Positions 37,301-49,174 of a DNA stretch of 64,000 nucleotides are shown here, in pieces. The position numbers were made by a program, and so were the translations under genes. This DNA is from Tubulanus polymorphus (lineage: Eukaryota; Nemertea; Palaeonemertea; Tubulaniformes; Tubulanidae), in contig NC_134030.1 of NCBI RefSeq assembly GCF_964204645.1, positions 3,635,855 to 3,699,854 of the forward strand. The letters run 5' to 3'. The first letter of the stretch is position 1. The number at the start of each line of letters is the position of its first letter. The notes beneath the pieces are model-generated. The model was given only the letters and a program-made list of their open reading frames with translations. It was not told where the DNA came from and did not search any database.

Positions 37301-40084
37301 AGTCGTGCATTTGGAAACTCGGCACGTAGTACTTCATAATTGAATAGAATTTCCTGAATGAAGAGGTCGACATTTTTACAGTTTTAGATATGAAATGTTG
37401 ATCCTATGAATTTCAATGATTTCAATGTTGTACCTGAATGTTACTCGGTGGTCCTTGATTGTCTGAACGGAATGCAAAGCACAAAGCTTTTCCATGAACT
37501 ATTACGCAATCCTCAACTGAAATACCCCCAGGTCGATAGGGAGCTTGACCAGGATTGTCGGGGTACCCATCTGAAATACGATTAAGATAACTTTATCAGA
37601 TTTCTGTTAAATTTTTCAATTATTTTTCAGATAATCTTGAGTTCTTAGGTAGCGGTAAATCCTTATATCTGCACCTACTTGGATGCCATAAAGCGATGAC
37701 GCTTTTAGGAGTGCCTTCTGTCGAGTAAGTCCAATTGAATATTTTCGGAACACCAGGGGGCGCTGACGCCGCATTCACACCAACTGTTACAGCAACAATG
37801 TTTGACCTGACCAATAACGGGATCACAGCTTGAGTCATTCCTGAAACATGAAATTTAGAAATACATTTCAATCTGATTAGTTAGATAAATCTATGTTATA
37901 TATATATTGTTGTGGTAAGATAATGAAAGCCACGATCGGCCTTAATGGGTCACCGTGATGATCAAGATACACTGACCTGGTACATCTCTTTGACTGAGCG
38001 CGCGGAGTTTGCGTTTCATCCCGAACAGATCATCGAGTCTTTGACTGATGTTCAACGCGAACATCCACGTTTGCTCGTCAAACAGCTCGGGCTGCATATT
38101 CATTGGACCGGCGTGCCATGTTATATCTCCTTGCTTTATCGCTTTCACGAAATTTGAAACATCCGCCGGTGACGGGCACTGAAAACAAACACATTCAAAT
38201 AACAGTCGAATTGTGTTAATGTGGCTTGATGAGGGTTGCTTAATCTGAAAAGGCCACCAAGAGGAAAGTCGTAGAACAATAATGGCTAGATACTAGAATA
38301 AGAGTTGCTTTCTGTAATGAATCCAGGACCTTTTCGAATGTGCTCTTCTGGAAGATAGAATATTCCTCTCAGTAGAAGAGATTTCTGCGGTCGCAGAGAC
38401 GGATTAGAAGAGAATCATGAAAGACAGTTGATAATCTCCTCTTCCGGAAAGGCACAATCGAAAGAGGGCCCAGAATATTGACTCACTTTTAATGGCACCC
38501 CTGTTAGATTCAGGTTTCGAGGACAATTCAAGTATAAGTCGATGAGCCAAGGATGCGTTGTGTAAACAAAGTTTTCGACGTAGCCCTCGTCTCGTAGCGT
38601 GCTGGCGAGTTTAACCGCTGCCGGGAAATACTTCGTGAAATATTCATCTAGAATATTGTCGACTAATGACGCAAAACCAACATCTGTAAGAAAAATGTCT
38701 TGTTAGATGCGATCTATTTGGGGGGAGGTCTATTGAATAGCGGACATGGGCAAGAAATTAACTTATACCTAAATGGTTCATGTAGACCACAAATACTTCA
38801 TCGACATCAGTTTCAACTGATCGCGTGCAAACATCCTATAAAAATAGAAATAAGCTTTTTAATCTAAAATTATTGTGCGATGAGATTTGGCTTGCCATTG
38901 GAAACTTGAAATTATCATGATAAAAACACATGACTACGTTCAAATAGGCAAATTCATTATTCAAAAATTGAAAAAGCTTAAAACGGTTTTTGGCACAACT
39001 CTCTTTCGTACACCTGTCGAATAAAATTTATTTCTGCATAGGAAATTTCAATGAAATTTACATTACAACATAATTTGAGAGAACGTCAGGTGGCTTGTGT
39101 TCTGTCATTTGCACATACCTGCTATAGGCTAGATGAATGGAGACTTTTTGGCAATCCTTCAACACAATTTAAAGTGGGTTAAAAATCAATGTTTTGGTTC
39201 AGATGCTCCATTCAGAATGGGGTTGAAACGCAAAAAGTGACTCCATAATTTGAATAGTAAATGTTTCCCGTTTTCATGCCTACTACAAACCACAATCTGA
39301 TTTGAAAAATGATTTCAGTTGGTAAGCATATTGCCAAATTTTATTTAATAAGATAATAGTGTCTCTTTTCTCCGAGACGACCCTATCAATGAAGACCCTT
39401 AGCCATTGCCATGATTATTGCATCGGGTTAATTTTTTTACCTAATCGTTGGTAGTAAGCTTTTTATAATCGGATGGGCTTATACCAATGGTTTGTGAAAA
39501 TATCCGATCGTGTAACTAAACTACAGTCAGGTTACTGACTATATTGTGTGACCTAGTTAGTTACCTAATCGTTGGTGGTAAGCTTTTTATAATCGGATGG
39601 GCTTATACCAATGGTTTGTGAAAATATCCGATCGTGTAACTAAACTACAGTCAGGTTACTGACTATATTGTGTGACCTAGTTAGTTACCTAATCGTTGGT
39701 GGTAAGCTTTTTATAATCGGATGAGCTTATACCAATGGTTTGTGAAAATATCCGATTGTGAAACTAAACCGCAGTCAGGTTACTGACTATACTGTGTGAC
39801 CCAGCTAATAAGCAATAAACAATGGTTAGGGGGATTAGATTTTGATGGTTTCATTGCCTTTACTTATTCAGCAGTCAGGTGGTGGTAATTAATTCAATTG
39901 CAATTGCCAAACAACAATGTCATCATAGAAAATGAAAATCAAACAGACCAACAAATATCAATAACAAAGCAAAAAAGGAATGTATTGAGGAGTAGCCCAT
40001 CAGTATCTTTCAACTTACATTTGCAAAGGAGCAAAACAAAAGTGTTCCTAGTGCCAAACATAGCTGCCATTTTAACGGCTTCAT
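34302..40084 (-). CDS. Secreted DUF5054-type, glycoside hydrolase family 38-like protein
   Basis: Exons (5' to 3' on -): 40084-40019, 38835-38769, 38683-38487, 38178-37977, 37840-37679, 37570-37434, 37353-37128, 37047-36910, 36475-36329, 36248-36145, 36061-35860, 35366-35259, 35176-35000, 34573-34302 (734 aa). Phases match at all 13 junctions; the exon 11 donor (GTTGGT) is weak. Residues 1-22 are a signal peptide (MKPLKWQLCLALGTLLFCSF). HLDVGF 43-48 matches the GH38 HxDxG metal-site motif; SQRDVPG 172-178, with Asp175 a candidate nucleophile, EIGDTW 320-325 and KLGEHTWG 371-378 are the motifs by which I recognise DUF5054 proteins. The C-terminal half resembles their beta-rich region. Several N-glycosylation sequons (NLT, NIS, NWT) fit secretion or lysosomal delivery. 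Family substrates are not known to me; mannosidase activity is inference. Intron 1 holds a 124-bp triplication and intron 13 a MITE. Confidence 0.85.
34683..34876. mobile_element. MITE with perfect 19-bp terminal inverted repeats
   Basis: TGATACCTTGTTTCTCCGC at 34683-34701 is the exact inverse of 34858-34876. Inside, the motif GACCCGGCCGC occurs three times in the same orientation (34721, 34790, 34846, the first with one extra change). It lies in intron 13 of the DUF5054 gene. Target duplication was not resolved because the flanks are T/A-rich. Confidence 0.8.
35521..35640. repeat. 44-bp tandem repeat (about 2.5 copies)
   Basis: AGTTCTA(A/C)AGTTGTGAGTTA starts at 35521, 35565 and 35609, giving a 44-bp period, with ACTCTGAACTCAGGATCCAG between. 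It lies in intron 11 of the DUF5054 gene. A related single unit, inverted, lies in the Rh gene at about 45536-45566. Confidence 0.8.
39437..39808. repeat. 124-bp tandem repeat, three copies
   Basis: Units begin TTACCTAATCGTTGGT at 39437, 39561 and 39685. The first two are nearly identical; the third has several changes (for instance GATGAGC for GATGGGC). It lies in intron 1 of the DUF5054 gene, about 210 bp from the signal-peptide exon. Confidence 0.9.
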
Positions 40085-42337
40085 TTTGCGTAATTGACGA
40101 TTATTTGCTGTCACCTGATTGAATTTCTAATCATGTGATTGGAATGTTTTGTTGTTATTTTGACAGATACATGGGCGCCGCCATCTTTGAATGTGCGTAA
40201 AATCCGGTTACGGTCTTCTTTCAGGTACCTTAATTCAAAGGTGCCCGTTGTCTAGACTGGTTACGATTGGGAAAACACTAGACTGGTTGCCTGTCCCATT
40301 CTGGGCTCAGTCTTCTATTGCACGAGATAGCAGTCCGATAATCAGTCTACCTGGCCGCGGGAATTGGATACAATTTTACAGTTTTCATTCGTAAATATAA
40401 TATCAATCTGAGGACACACGTGTCGCCGTAGTGTCATCTCAGATTAATATTAAGGATTAAAATACTGAAGCCCGATTCAATTCCCGAAGAGGGCCTGTCG
40501 TTCCGTTGGCATGCGAATGTAACCAAATCGAGAGTTGATGGAATGCGCACTGGGGTAACCTGCAAGAGTGTGAAAGTTGGAAACCCGGCTCGTTAGCTCA
40601 GAGCCAGGCAGGCCACATCGACGCCCCGAATACCACTGTTGTTTCTTACTCGATTGTCCTGTACACGAAAAAAATTAAATCGATTCAATTTGACTTCAAT
40701 TCGGTTGATCTTTAATCGATTTGAGATTTTTTGTGAAACACCTTGATGCTTTCACTGAAATAAGGATCGAGACCGGGTCGGCATGCCGCGGACTAGTCTA
40801 TTTCGAGTGGAGAAGAAAGACGGTTGCGTGCTTTCAATTCATACACTACAGAAAATCTATTTTACGATCTTACAATCGTTAGTCTTTTGTTAGAACCCAT
40901 AAAGAGAAACCTGCTTCGACATCATACTGATATGATTGACGCTATACAAAACCTGTGGACGCGTACTGTCTGAGGAGGCCATTCATGGGAACATTAATTT
41001 GTGATCAGATATGGTGGACTTGATCTCTTCTAAATTGAAAAATATCCACGAGATACAAAAAACCAATTACGTAATTGTTAACTAATCTAAACATTTTATT
41101 TACCATATTTGGTGCCTTTATTCAATAAGATATTGTCATTTACATAAAATATTGATAAATGACGACCAGAAAACGTATTAATCAATATTAAAATGACACA
41201 ACTCTTTCGTCTCTGTTGGTTCGTAGAAGAAGAGATTTTTGTTTCATCTGCAATTTTTTGCAAATGAAATCAAAACGCATTTGATAAGAACACGCTAACT
41301 TAACTTCGTTCAGGTTCCTCGTAACATAATTGCCATATATTTCAACAGCACTTTGATACATATCGCGAATTCTACCTTTTTGCCCTATACGAATTATCAA
41401 AAGCTGTATTCGAAAACATTTTTCTCATATCGTGAATGCGCTGGTATTTGCATTATGCTCCGTTTGACGTCCGGATCGTATTACTATAATCTGGAAAATA
41501 TTCGAATTCGATAAGTTGATATATTTTCATTTCAACCCGTACAGCAGAGACTGGTGGCGTACGTATATTCGTCAATTATACATTCCGTTATTTGTCAGTT
41601 TATTCTTGCGATATTGTGGAACTCCCTGCTGATAATGAGAATGTACCCGGACTTTAAAATGTGATACAAAACCGAGCGCAAACCACAGGAGACCAAATTG
41701 ACCAACTATTCATTGAGTTTTCGTAATTGTGGCTATGTACTATGCATATCAATATTCTTTACTTACCGCAATATATAATTTACATATAAAATGTACATCA
41801 AATATTTGTCTTGAAAAATCGTAGCAGATCAAATAAGAATAAATATCAAACGAATTGAGAATCTGCCCCATGTTTCTTTCACACTCAGTGCATCCTATTT
41901 CTCGCAATCGATGGATTTTAATGAATTCAATTTCAGAACGAATGATAAAACAGCTGATGAGAGAGATATGCTGTACTGTGTTTCAAAGAGATCGGTTTGA
42001 AAACAATCTGTTTAATTTTCACACGACGACGAAATTCAAACCATTTCATTTCTGTCATTTGATGTTTTGCATATAACAGAATAGAAAATCCCAAAGGATT
42101 TGTCGAACAACTTCAATTTACCCACTAATGAGCTACGCATGAATACTATTATTTTTAATAAGATTTTGTCTCGGATATTAACTCTTAAGATATTTTATAT
42201 CGCAGCTGAACGATCGCGCGACCCGTGCTGTGCCTCGCTATGGCTAATGACGACACACGTGGCTGTTTCTCCGCGCAGATCTGGTCGAACCCTCGACGCG
42301 CACTCATAGAGCGGGAAGAGAGAGAGCACATTGAACC
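40085..42337. other. Divergent intergenic region between DUF5054 gene and Rh gene
   Basis: No exon recognised. It should contain the promoters of both divergently transcribed genes. Just before the Rh ATG there is a purine-rich stretch (about 42308-42329). Open frames such as 41188-41400 and 42225-42575 are overlapped by, or unrelated to, the Rh first exon. Confidence 0.45.
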
Positions 42338-45300
42338 ATGTCTGTATCAGCCGCTCAGCGAGGCAAATTCCCAGGCGTGGTCCTGGTCCTGCAGGTCATA
42401 TTTATCGTCCTGTTTGCTGTGTTCGTGCGCTACGATGACCAGGCGAACGCTTCGAAAAAGGAAAACAGCCTCGACCCGGGAAAAGGCGGAGCCGATCCCG
42501 AGAAAAACAGCCTCAAACAGTATTACCCAAGTAAGTAATATAGAATATTGTCTAAACGAGCATTCTACAAATTAAGCATCATCAATATCTGTTGCATATA
42601 ATATTCTGTTCATTGACTTAAAAATCTGTACGTTCATTCACCAGCATACGATATGTGTACCTTATCAATTATATGGTTTTACACTTATCGCAATTTACGA
42701 TGATATGGATAGATATCTAAATGGGTTGTATTTGCCCCGACTGAATGATTTGTCTTGTGACTGGTTTTCTATCGTCTCTGTTACTATTTTGATAACTCTA
42801 ACCGTGGACGTATAAACTTGCTATGGCGAAATTTTTTATTTCGACTAGTGGCTAGTTAGAGTCCACATCATGTTCGTAGAATCGCTAATTGTTAATTTCA
42901 AACGGGGAAGATAGCCGCTTGAATGACTACAAAAAGCGATTTTGTTTAACAAGAAAATTAAATGCCCGAAAGCAAATATGGATTTGTAAAGGAACAACTG
43001 AAGAATGTAGTTATTAAAGGATTGAATGGCGTACTTGATCGAAATGCGTGAAATGGACAAAAACTTAAAGTTTATGTGAACTACTGCCCGGCTGCTACCC
43101 AGCAGTTGGTAACATCTTTCATCAAAGAACAGGTGCACATAAGAATATAACTACGATATGTCTGAATCGACGACACAATTGACACCTATATACGGACCCT
43201 AGATGCTTTTGACCTGATGAACCAAACCCATGGTTTCAATTATAATATTTTTAAGAATTAATTCATTGATTGTCGTCCTTGTTCTTTTTTTCATCAACGA
43301 GACCTATCGTCTGTACAGAAAAGATTTATAGTATTATTATTATTATATATTATAATTCATGTCATTATGAATGGGTACACAGTATCTACGTTCGTATAAC
43401 TATAACTGGCAATATAATTGGTGTCGTCTGGTTAATCGTTATATAGATTAATTGATATCCGTACTGGGTATGTGCTCAGTAGTGCTATAGTTCTGCAGTG
43501 ATTGTCCACACTTAATCATATAGTAAATGACTTGAGCAATATGGTCAGCAAAGCTGTGCACAAAATATACTGATTGTTCCCAAGCGGTCGAAGAGCTTGA
43601 AACAGATTGTTTCCAAGCGGTATCGCTCAGAAAAATTAGTTGTCAAACAGATTATCAGTTCCTACTAATGTTTTCCTGTTTTTTGCATGCTTTACGTGCA
43701 ACAAATTATATCATGGTGATATGTTTTGTTTTCAGTGTTCCAAGATGTCCATGTTATGATATTCATCGGTTTCGGTTTTTTGATGACGTTCTTGAAGAAG
43801 TATGGTTTTGGCAGTGTCGGTTTCAACTTCCTGATCGGTGCCGTTTGTTTGCAGTGGGCGACGCTGATGTCGGGATTTCTGCATTTACACCATAACACCA
43901 TCGTAGTCAGCATTACTAGGTGATCTATCAACTTATCGCACAAATCATAAACGAATTAGTATCAATTCATTCCGAGAAAAAACTCTGGAAGATGGAGCTG
44001 ATATAATAATGTACGTAGATGTACACACCCAAAATCCAAGGGCTTAAACCTGGCGGTTTGATAGATTTTCTACCTCGAGACAAGCCGTTGTTGTGCAGTA
44101 TTATTCTTGCTTGAAAGGAATGACAGGTTACGGAGAATTTGACGTATAAATTATTATCCTAAGGCCCGCTTAAACAAAGATCATAAATATTCTCTTCCAT
44201 TTTTTTTCGTGTGCCACACAATGCACTTTCGCTTAAAGACTATTTGTTATGTATCGTACGATTTTCCTTAACAAACCCGACCTTGACTTTCATTATATTC
44301 ACGTGTATTACAGTACGGGCATATGCTACTTGTCGGTACGAACAATTGTCAACAGCCGGCTTCGCCATAAATTCCAAAAAATGATAACAAAATTGAATAA
44401 TTATATGCCATAATTGCATCATATTCCGTTCTGGTTGAACTTAATTTTTTTCTAGATCTTCATGATGTGTATCGTTACAAGAATAATTTTGTTGTTAGCT
44501 TTGACATTAATCTCCAAATGAATGATTTACTTGTTCAGCATAAAAAATCGTTTCTACTTAATATCATCCGGTGACGTTATTATTAGTTCATAATAGGATT
44601 GTTTTGATGATTTTGATTTTTTTTTCAGTTTGATATCAGCAGATTTTGCTACGGCTGCCGTTTTGATTACGTTTGGGGCTCTGTTGGGCAAAACGAGTCC
44701 GTTGCAGTTAGTCTTCATAACAGTCGTCGAGATTGTCGTTTTCACAATCAACGAATATATCGGGCTGAAATATCTGAAGGTACGCCTCGCCCTGCGAAAG
44801 CAGCTTCAATTACGACAATTCAATTGCGACACGGCCACAGTCTTATATCATAAGTAGAACTTAATTCAAGATGAACGATATTAAAATAAAGGCACCATTC
44901 ACGATTCTATTCGCCATAAGTTGCCGTCTTTACAATTTAGTAAAATCGAGTGAGAAAGATTTCATGCACATATATATATTTCCAGGTAGCCGATATCGGC
45001 GGGTCGATGTTCGTACACGTGTTTGGAGCATACTTCGGATTAGCAGCGTCGCGAATGCTGTTCAACAAAGATGTCCACAAAGAAAGCAGTCGTGAAGGGT
45101 CCAACTACCATTCGGATATATTTGCAATGATCGGTACACGATATATTGTATTATGTCTCGCGTTCTTTATTTTCGATTCAAATGGCAGAAATATATGTCA
45201 AGTAATATGTATTAGAAGGAATTCGACACATTTTATATTCATTTTCAGGAACTCTATTCTTGTGGTTGTTCTGGCCGAGTTTTAATGCTGCTCTCGCACC

Positions 45301-46825
45301 CGGTGACGACCAGCAACGAGCTGTTATAAACACTTACTACGCTCTAGCCGCCTGTTGTCTGACTACTTTTGCGCTTTCTTACGTCATTAACGGAGAAGCC
45401 AAACTCGATATGGTAGGAATATACCTGTTGTTCACACGCTATAAACAGTTTTAGATTCCCCAGTTCTGCGTTGTGAAAGTTAACTCGAAGTTGAATTAAG
45501 TCCATTTTCAATGAGTTAACAGTTGAGTGAAATCAAAACTGTGGAACTGGATCCAGAGTTGCAAGTGTAGCTTCTGTTCTCGCCTTAAACATTATGATTT
45601 CCGATTCACTTATTATAAAAATGACCGTCGTCCGTTTTATCACAGGTTCACATACAGAACTCGACTCTAGCCGGTGGTGTAGCGGTAGGAACCAGCGCGG
45701 ACATGATGATCCAACCGTGGGGCGCTATTATGATCGGCACAGTGGCAGCGATTGTGTCAGTTGTCGGCTTCAAATTCCTAACGGTAAGAGTGTGGATAAA
45801 TTTCCATGAAAAAAAAATCCCGGGAGCATCATTGGAAAAAAAATATATCTCTTACCGATCTCTTCCGAGGCATATTTTTTGTATAATATTATTTTGAATT
45901 TATTTTTGAATCAGCCATTCCTCAGCGATCGACTGAAAATACACGACACGTGTGGAGTGAATAATCTGCACGGAATGCCCGGAATATTGGCAGCTATTGC
46001 CGGCGCAGTCGCCGCAGGTGTCGCCAGTTCATCGACATACGGGAACAGGTAAGAAAACTTCATAAGAATTCAAATTACTACCAACAGTTTATAATGTGAT
46101 AATCTGATAATATTTTTCGGTATGAATTTTCAGTCTGTATGAAGTATTTCCAGCACGAGCGCCTGCGGTCAACAGTACAGCTCTTAACGACATCAATAAG
46201 GTAAAACTAAACAAAAAGCCTCTTCTAACCTTATCATATTCTGTTCTTTGAAATTTCTTTTCTTTTCCATTTTATCGTCATAGATGTGTGAACTATTTGG
46301 ATATGTGTATATCATTATATTTTTGTATTCACAATTAAAGGAACTTGGAATCGAAGGTGGACTGAACCGTAGTGCCGGAGTTCAGGCCGGATATCAAATA
46401 GCCGCGTTGGCCATGACTTTAGGTTCATCCATCGGTGGTGGAGCTATAACAGGTAATTCATACGAAATCTAACATAAACTCTGTGGTGATGTACTCGCAA
46501 ATTTAATGCAACGACAAATCCCGTGAATTTGAATAATTTATGAATTTAGAAATATCATGGTACACTTTCGTTCATTATACATAATTACATATAACCTGTT
46601 CGAATGTTTTCAGGATTGCTGGCGAAAATTTCATTCTTCGAGCCGCAGACCGGTGGAGATATATTCTCGGACAAGCGGTACTGGGAGGTTCCAGCTGACG
46701 AAGAGGCTGTTTCTGTACGATACGTCTCGAACGGTCGACCCGAGGATCCGGAAAAAGCCGAACATCTGTTGGCAGAAACCGAACTCAATACAACCGACCT
46801 GAATGAAGAACAACCAACAGATTAA
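42338..46825 (+). CDS. Rh-type ammonium transporter (Rh50/RhBG-RhCG-like)
   Basis: Exons: 42338-42530, 43736-43919, 44629-44779, 44986-45133, 45249-45412, 45646-45783, 45915-46048, 46134-46200, 46341-46452, 46614-46825 (500 aa, usual for the family). All phases fit. The first membrane helix is about residues 12-32, followed by an Asn/Lys-rich extracellular loop with an NAS sequon. [25 protein letters not shown] and [11 protein letters not shown] are Rh signatures. The twin pore histidines are present: His187 in [10 protein letters not shown] and His345 in NLHGMPG. Known family role: trimeric channel moving ammonia (and possibly CO2) across the plasma membrane, used by aquatic animals for nitrogen excretion. 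The C-terminal tail (about 440-500) is acidic and cytosolic. Clustering with Rh50-type rather than RhBG or RhCG cannot be decided by eye. Candidate AATAAA sites lie at 47310 and 47364. Confidence 0.95.
45530..45570 (-). repeat. Relative of the 44-bp repeat in Rh intron 5
   Basis: AACTGTGGAACTGGATCCAG is close to the inverse of CTGAACTCAGGATCCAGTTC-TACAGTT in the tandem repeat at 35521-35640. It suggests a dispersed element whose tandem form arose locally. Confidence 0.45.
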
Positions 46826-47835
46826 TGTGTTTTCTTCTTGCAAATCAAACAATTTTCGAACTGTTTTTGGTTTGAGTGATAAAAAAAAATTTGAAACCAA
46901 GTATACGAATTGTTTATGCAGATTACTACAAAGATTAGATGAATTTTAAGTCAGCTGTGTCTGTGTGGTCAATTTTACTATAGGCTGCCATTATTTGTAT
47001 TATCCAATTAATATAACAAAGCCTACACAGTATTATGGTAAATTTTGTACTAAAACTGCTATGAATACGATTATACAGATTTATATGTACATTAAGTATG
47101 TACATTAACCGTGTATTTGATAAAAGGGTTAGAATATAATTAGAAATAATCTTCATTGATACGCCGGTGAAATGATTCTAATCTTCGCTTTGAAACGTAT
47201 ATATCGATATAAGAGTCCGTTGTAGTCTGAAGTGCACCGATATATTTTATCTATACTCTCCTGATCGGTTTTGATATGATATAACGAAATGTATTTTTGC
47301 TTTTATACTAATAAAACATATTATATTCAACGATATTCGAAAAAAAACGCGATTTGTTTTTCTAATAAACATTCTCTATGGGAGATGGTAACGCCGATTG
47401 TGACGAACGTGACAGCGCGTCATATCGACCGTCAAACGCAAACGTCCGAGCGAAAAGTCGAAGCTGACTTGCAAATGACATGACGTCATAGTACATCAAG
47501 CACAAGCGTCACGGTTGACGGCCAATGTAGCGTATTTGAATAGATTGCGACATAAGTGAAAATACCTCAAGGCAACGACACTATTTTTTATTTCGGAATT
47601 TCTGTCTATTGGCACGCTTAGCATTGACCCAAAACACGACAGTTGCAGGTGGAAAGCGCTTTACTTTTGCACAGCTAACGAGCACTATACAAGGGCTATT
47701 ATATTGATAATCGAATTCATTTTCTCTTCCAATTAAAATAATCTCGATACGCCGTATCATACAGCGTTCATACGTCCGTAGCTTCGCAGGATACACAAAT
47801 ATATACGACGGAGGAGTTCTAAATATCAGATTACA
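46826..47835. other. Rh 3' UTR and intergenic region
   Basis: No coding exon seen. AATAAA at 47310 and 47364 are plausible Rh poly(A) signals. The Ly6 gene starts at 47836 on the same strand, so its promoter should lie in the last few hundred bases. Confidence 0.5.
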
Positions 47836-49174
47836 ATGTTTATAAAACATACGACATGGTTTTTCATGTTTCTTCTATTGTTCCAGTATGGTAAGTTTAG
47901 TTTAACCCGTTTTCTTCTGACCATTTTCCCTCGTTGAAAGATCTCGTTGCAGTTCTAGAATATGACACGCATGCGTGGATCTCTTGTTCTTTTTCAACAA
48001 TTCGGTAAATTGATAGGATCAACTTTTCAATAAAATGTTTACGTAACACGTCTTGATTAGTCCATGTTGAAATGAAATATTTCAGATAAACGCAGACGAA
48101 ATTCTTTCATTACATCATTTTGCTTTTAAAAATTAGAAGGTAAGAAATTTTAATCAAGAATATATGAATATCACCGATATCTAAAAGCTATTTTCACTGC
48201 AGGCGTTGTGACAAGTGAACGTTGTTTTTCCTGTTACGGAACAACCGAGTGGGGTAATCTAGAGAGCGGAGACTTAAGCCTTCAAAACAATATCATCATG
48301 AAGTCAGTTATCAATAATCGCGCCTGCCTTACCGACGACGATACCAAAGACGAATATACGCATCACATAAAGAAATGCAACCATCCTCATCCGACATTAT
48401 CGAAAGGTCTTGGTTTAAAAGGCGTCAATGATACAGCTGTTCCGAATTCCATGAAGCCACCAATGATGTGCGCGGTTTGTATGATATTTCATTACATTTG
48501 GGGGCACTTACTAAGATTTGTTCAGTAATTTTACTATTGCGACAATTCAATGCGTGATTTGTTTTTAAGTCACTCGTACCTCGAGGCTCGTGACAACGTA
48601 ATCAGATAGGTTTGGGCGTGGTCACCCCCATAGCCTAGACATGACTTCAATTTCCGCTAGATAACAAACTAGTCAAACCTGGCAGCTCAAGCAGCATCAG
48701 CAGACTCCAGTGTTGACTTACAGTCGTCCAAACGCACAAACACTCATAGGAAGCGCTAGCTTTGGAAATTCTCGATAACAGTAAAAAAAGTCAACATATG
48801 ATTCAACGTTTTCAAGAAAATATTCCTCAGCGACAGATTTTTTTTTGGAGAAATTATTACTCCAGCAAATTATTACAAATTTACGTCAATAATCCACCAA
48901 TAATACGTCATTAATGAAACGTCAATAACTTCGATATATTTTTGAATTGTAGAAGGTAAAATTCACTACTAAGAGTAAACAAACAGCTGTTATACGGACG
49001 TGTCTGTTTGCCGAGCATTGCCCCCCGCGCATTGAGGGAGGTCCCGATGCTAACATCACCTTGGAATGCTGCAACGGAAAATTATGCAACGGCGGACAGA
49101 TGTCAACATACAACACGGGAATACTATTGGCAGTACTTCTCTTCGGGATTATGATAAGGATCTTTAGAAATTGA
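47836..49174 (+). CDS. Ly6/uPAR (three-finger) domain protein, GPI-anchored type
   Basis: Exons: 47836-47890, 48203-48474, 48953-49174 (182 aa). The exon 2 donor is GTTTGT, weaker than usual, but phase and domain continuity support it. Residues 1-18 form a signal peptide (MFIKHTTWFFMFLLLFQY). The mature part has ten cysteines: CFSC 26-29, then single cysteines in RAC, KKC, MMC, RTC and EHC, and the closing CCNGKLCN 148-155, which is the conserved end of an LU domain. The tail is hydrophobic (about 162-178) after small residues, as in GPI-anchor signals. The loop between cysteines 4 and 5 is long for the family. Role unknown; relatives act in receptor modulation, adhesion or septate-junction assembly. 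The last exon has been copied, in broken form, to 54360-54576. Confidence 0.85.

Noticed and set aside
40588-40640. tRNA-like GGCTCGTTAGCTCAG stretch
   Set aside because: Only an A-box-like start; no B-box GTTCGANTC and no closing acceptor stem follow.
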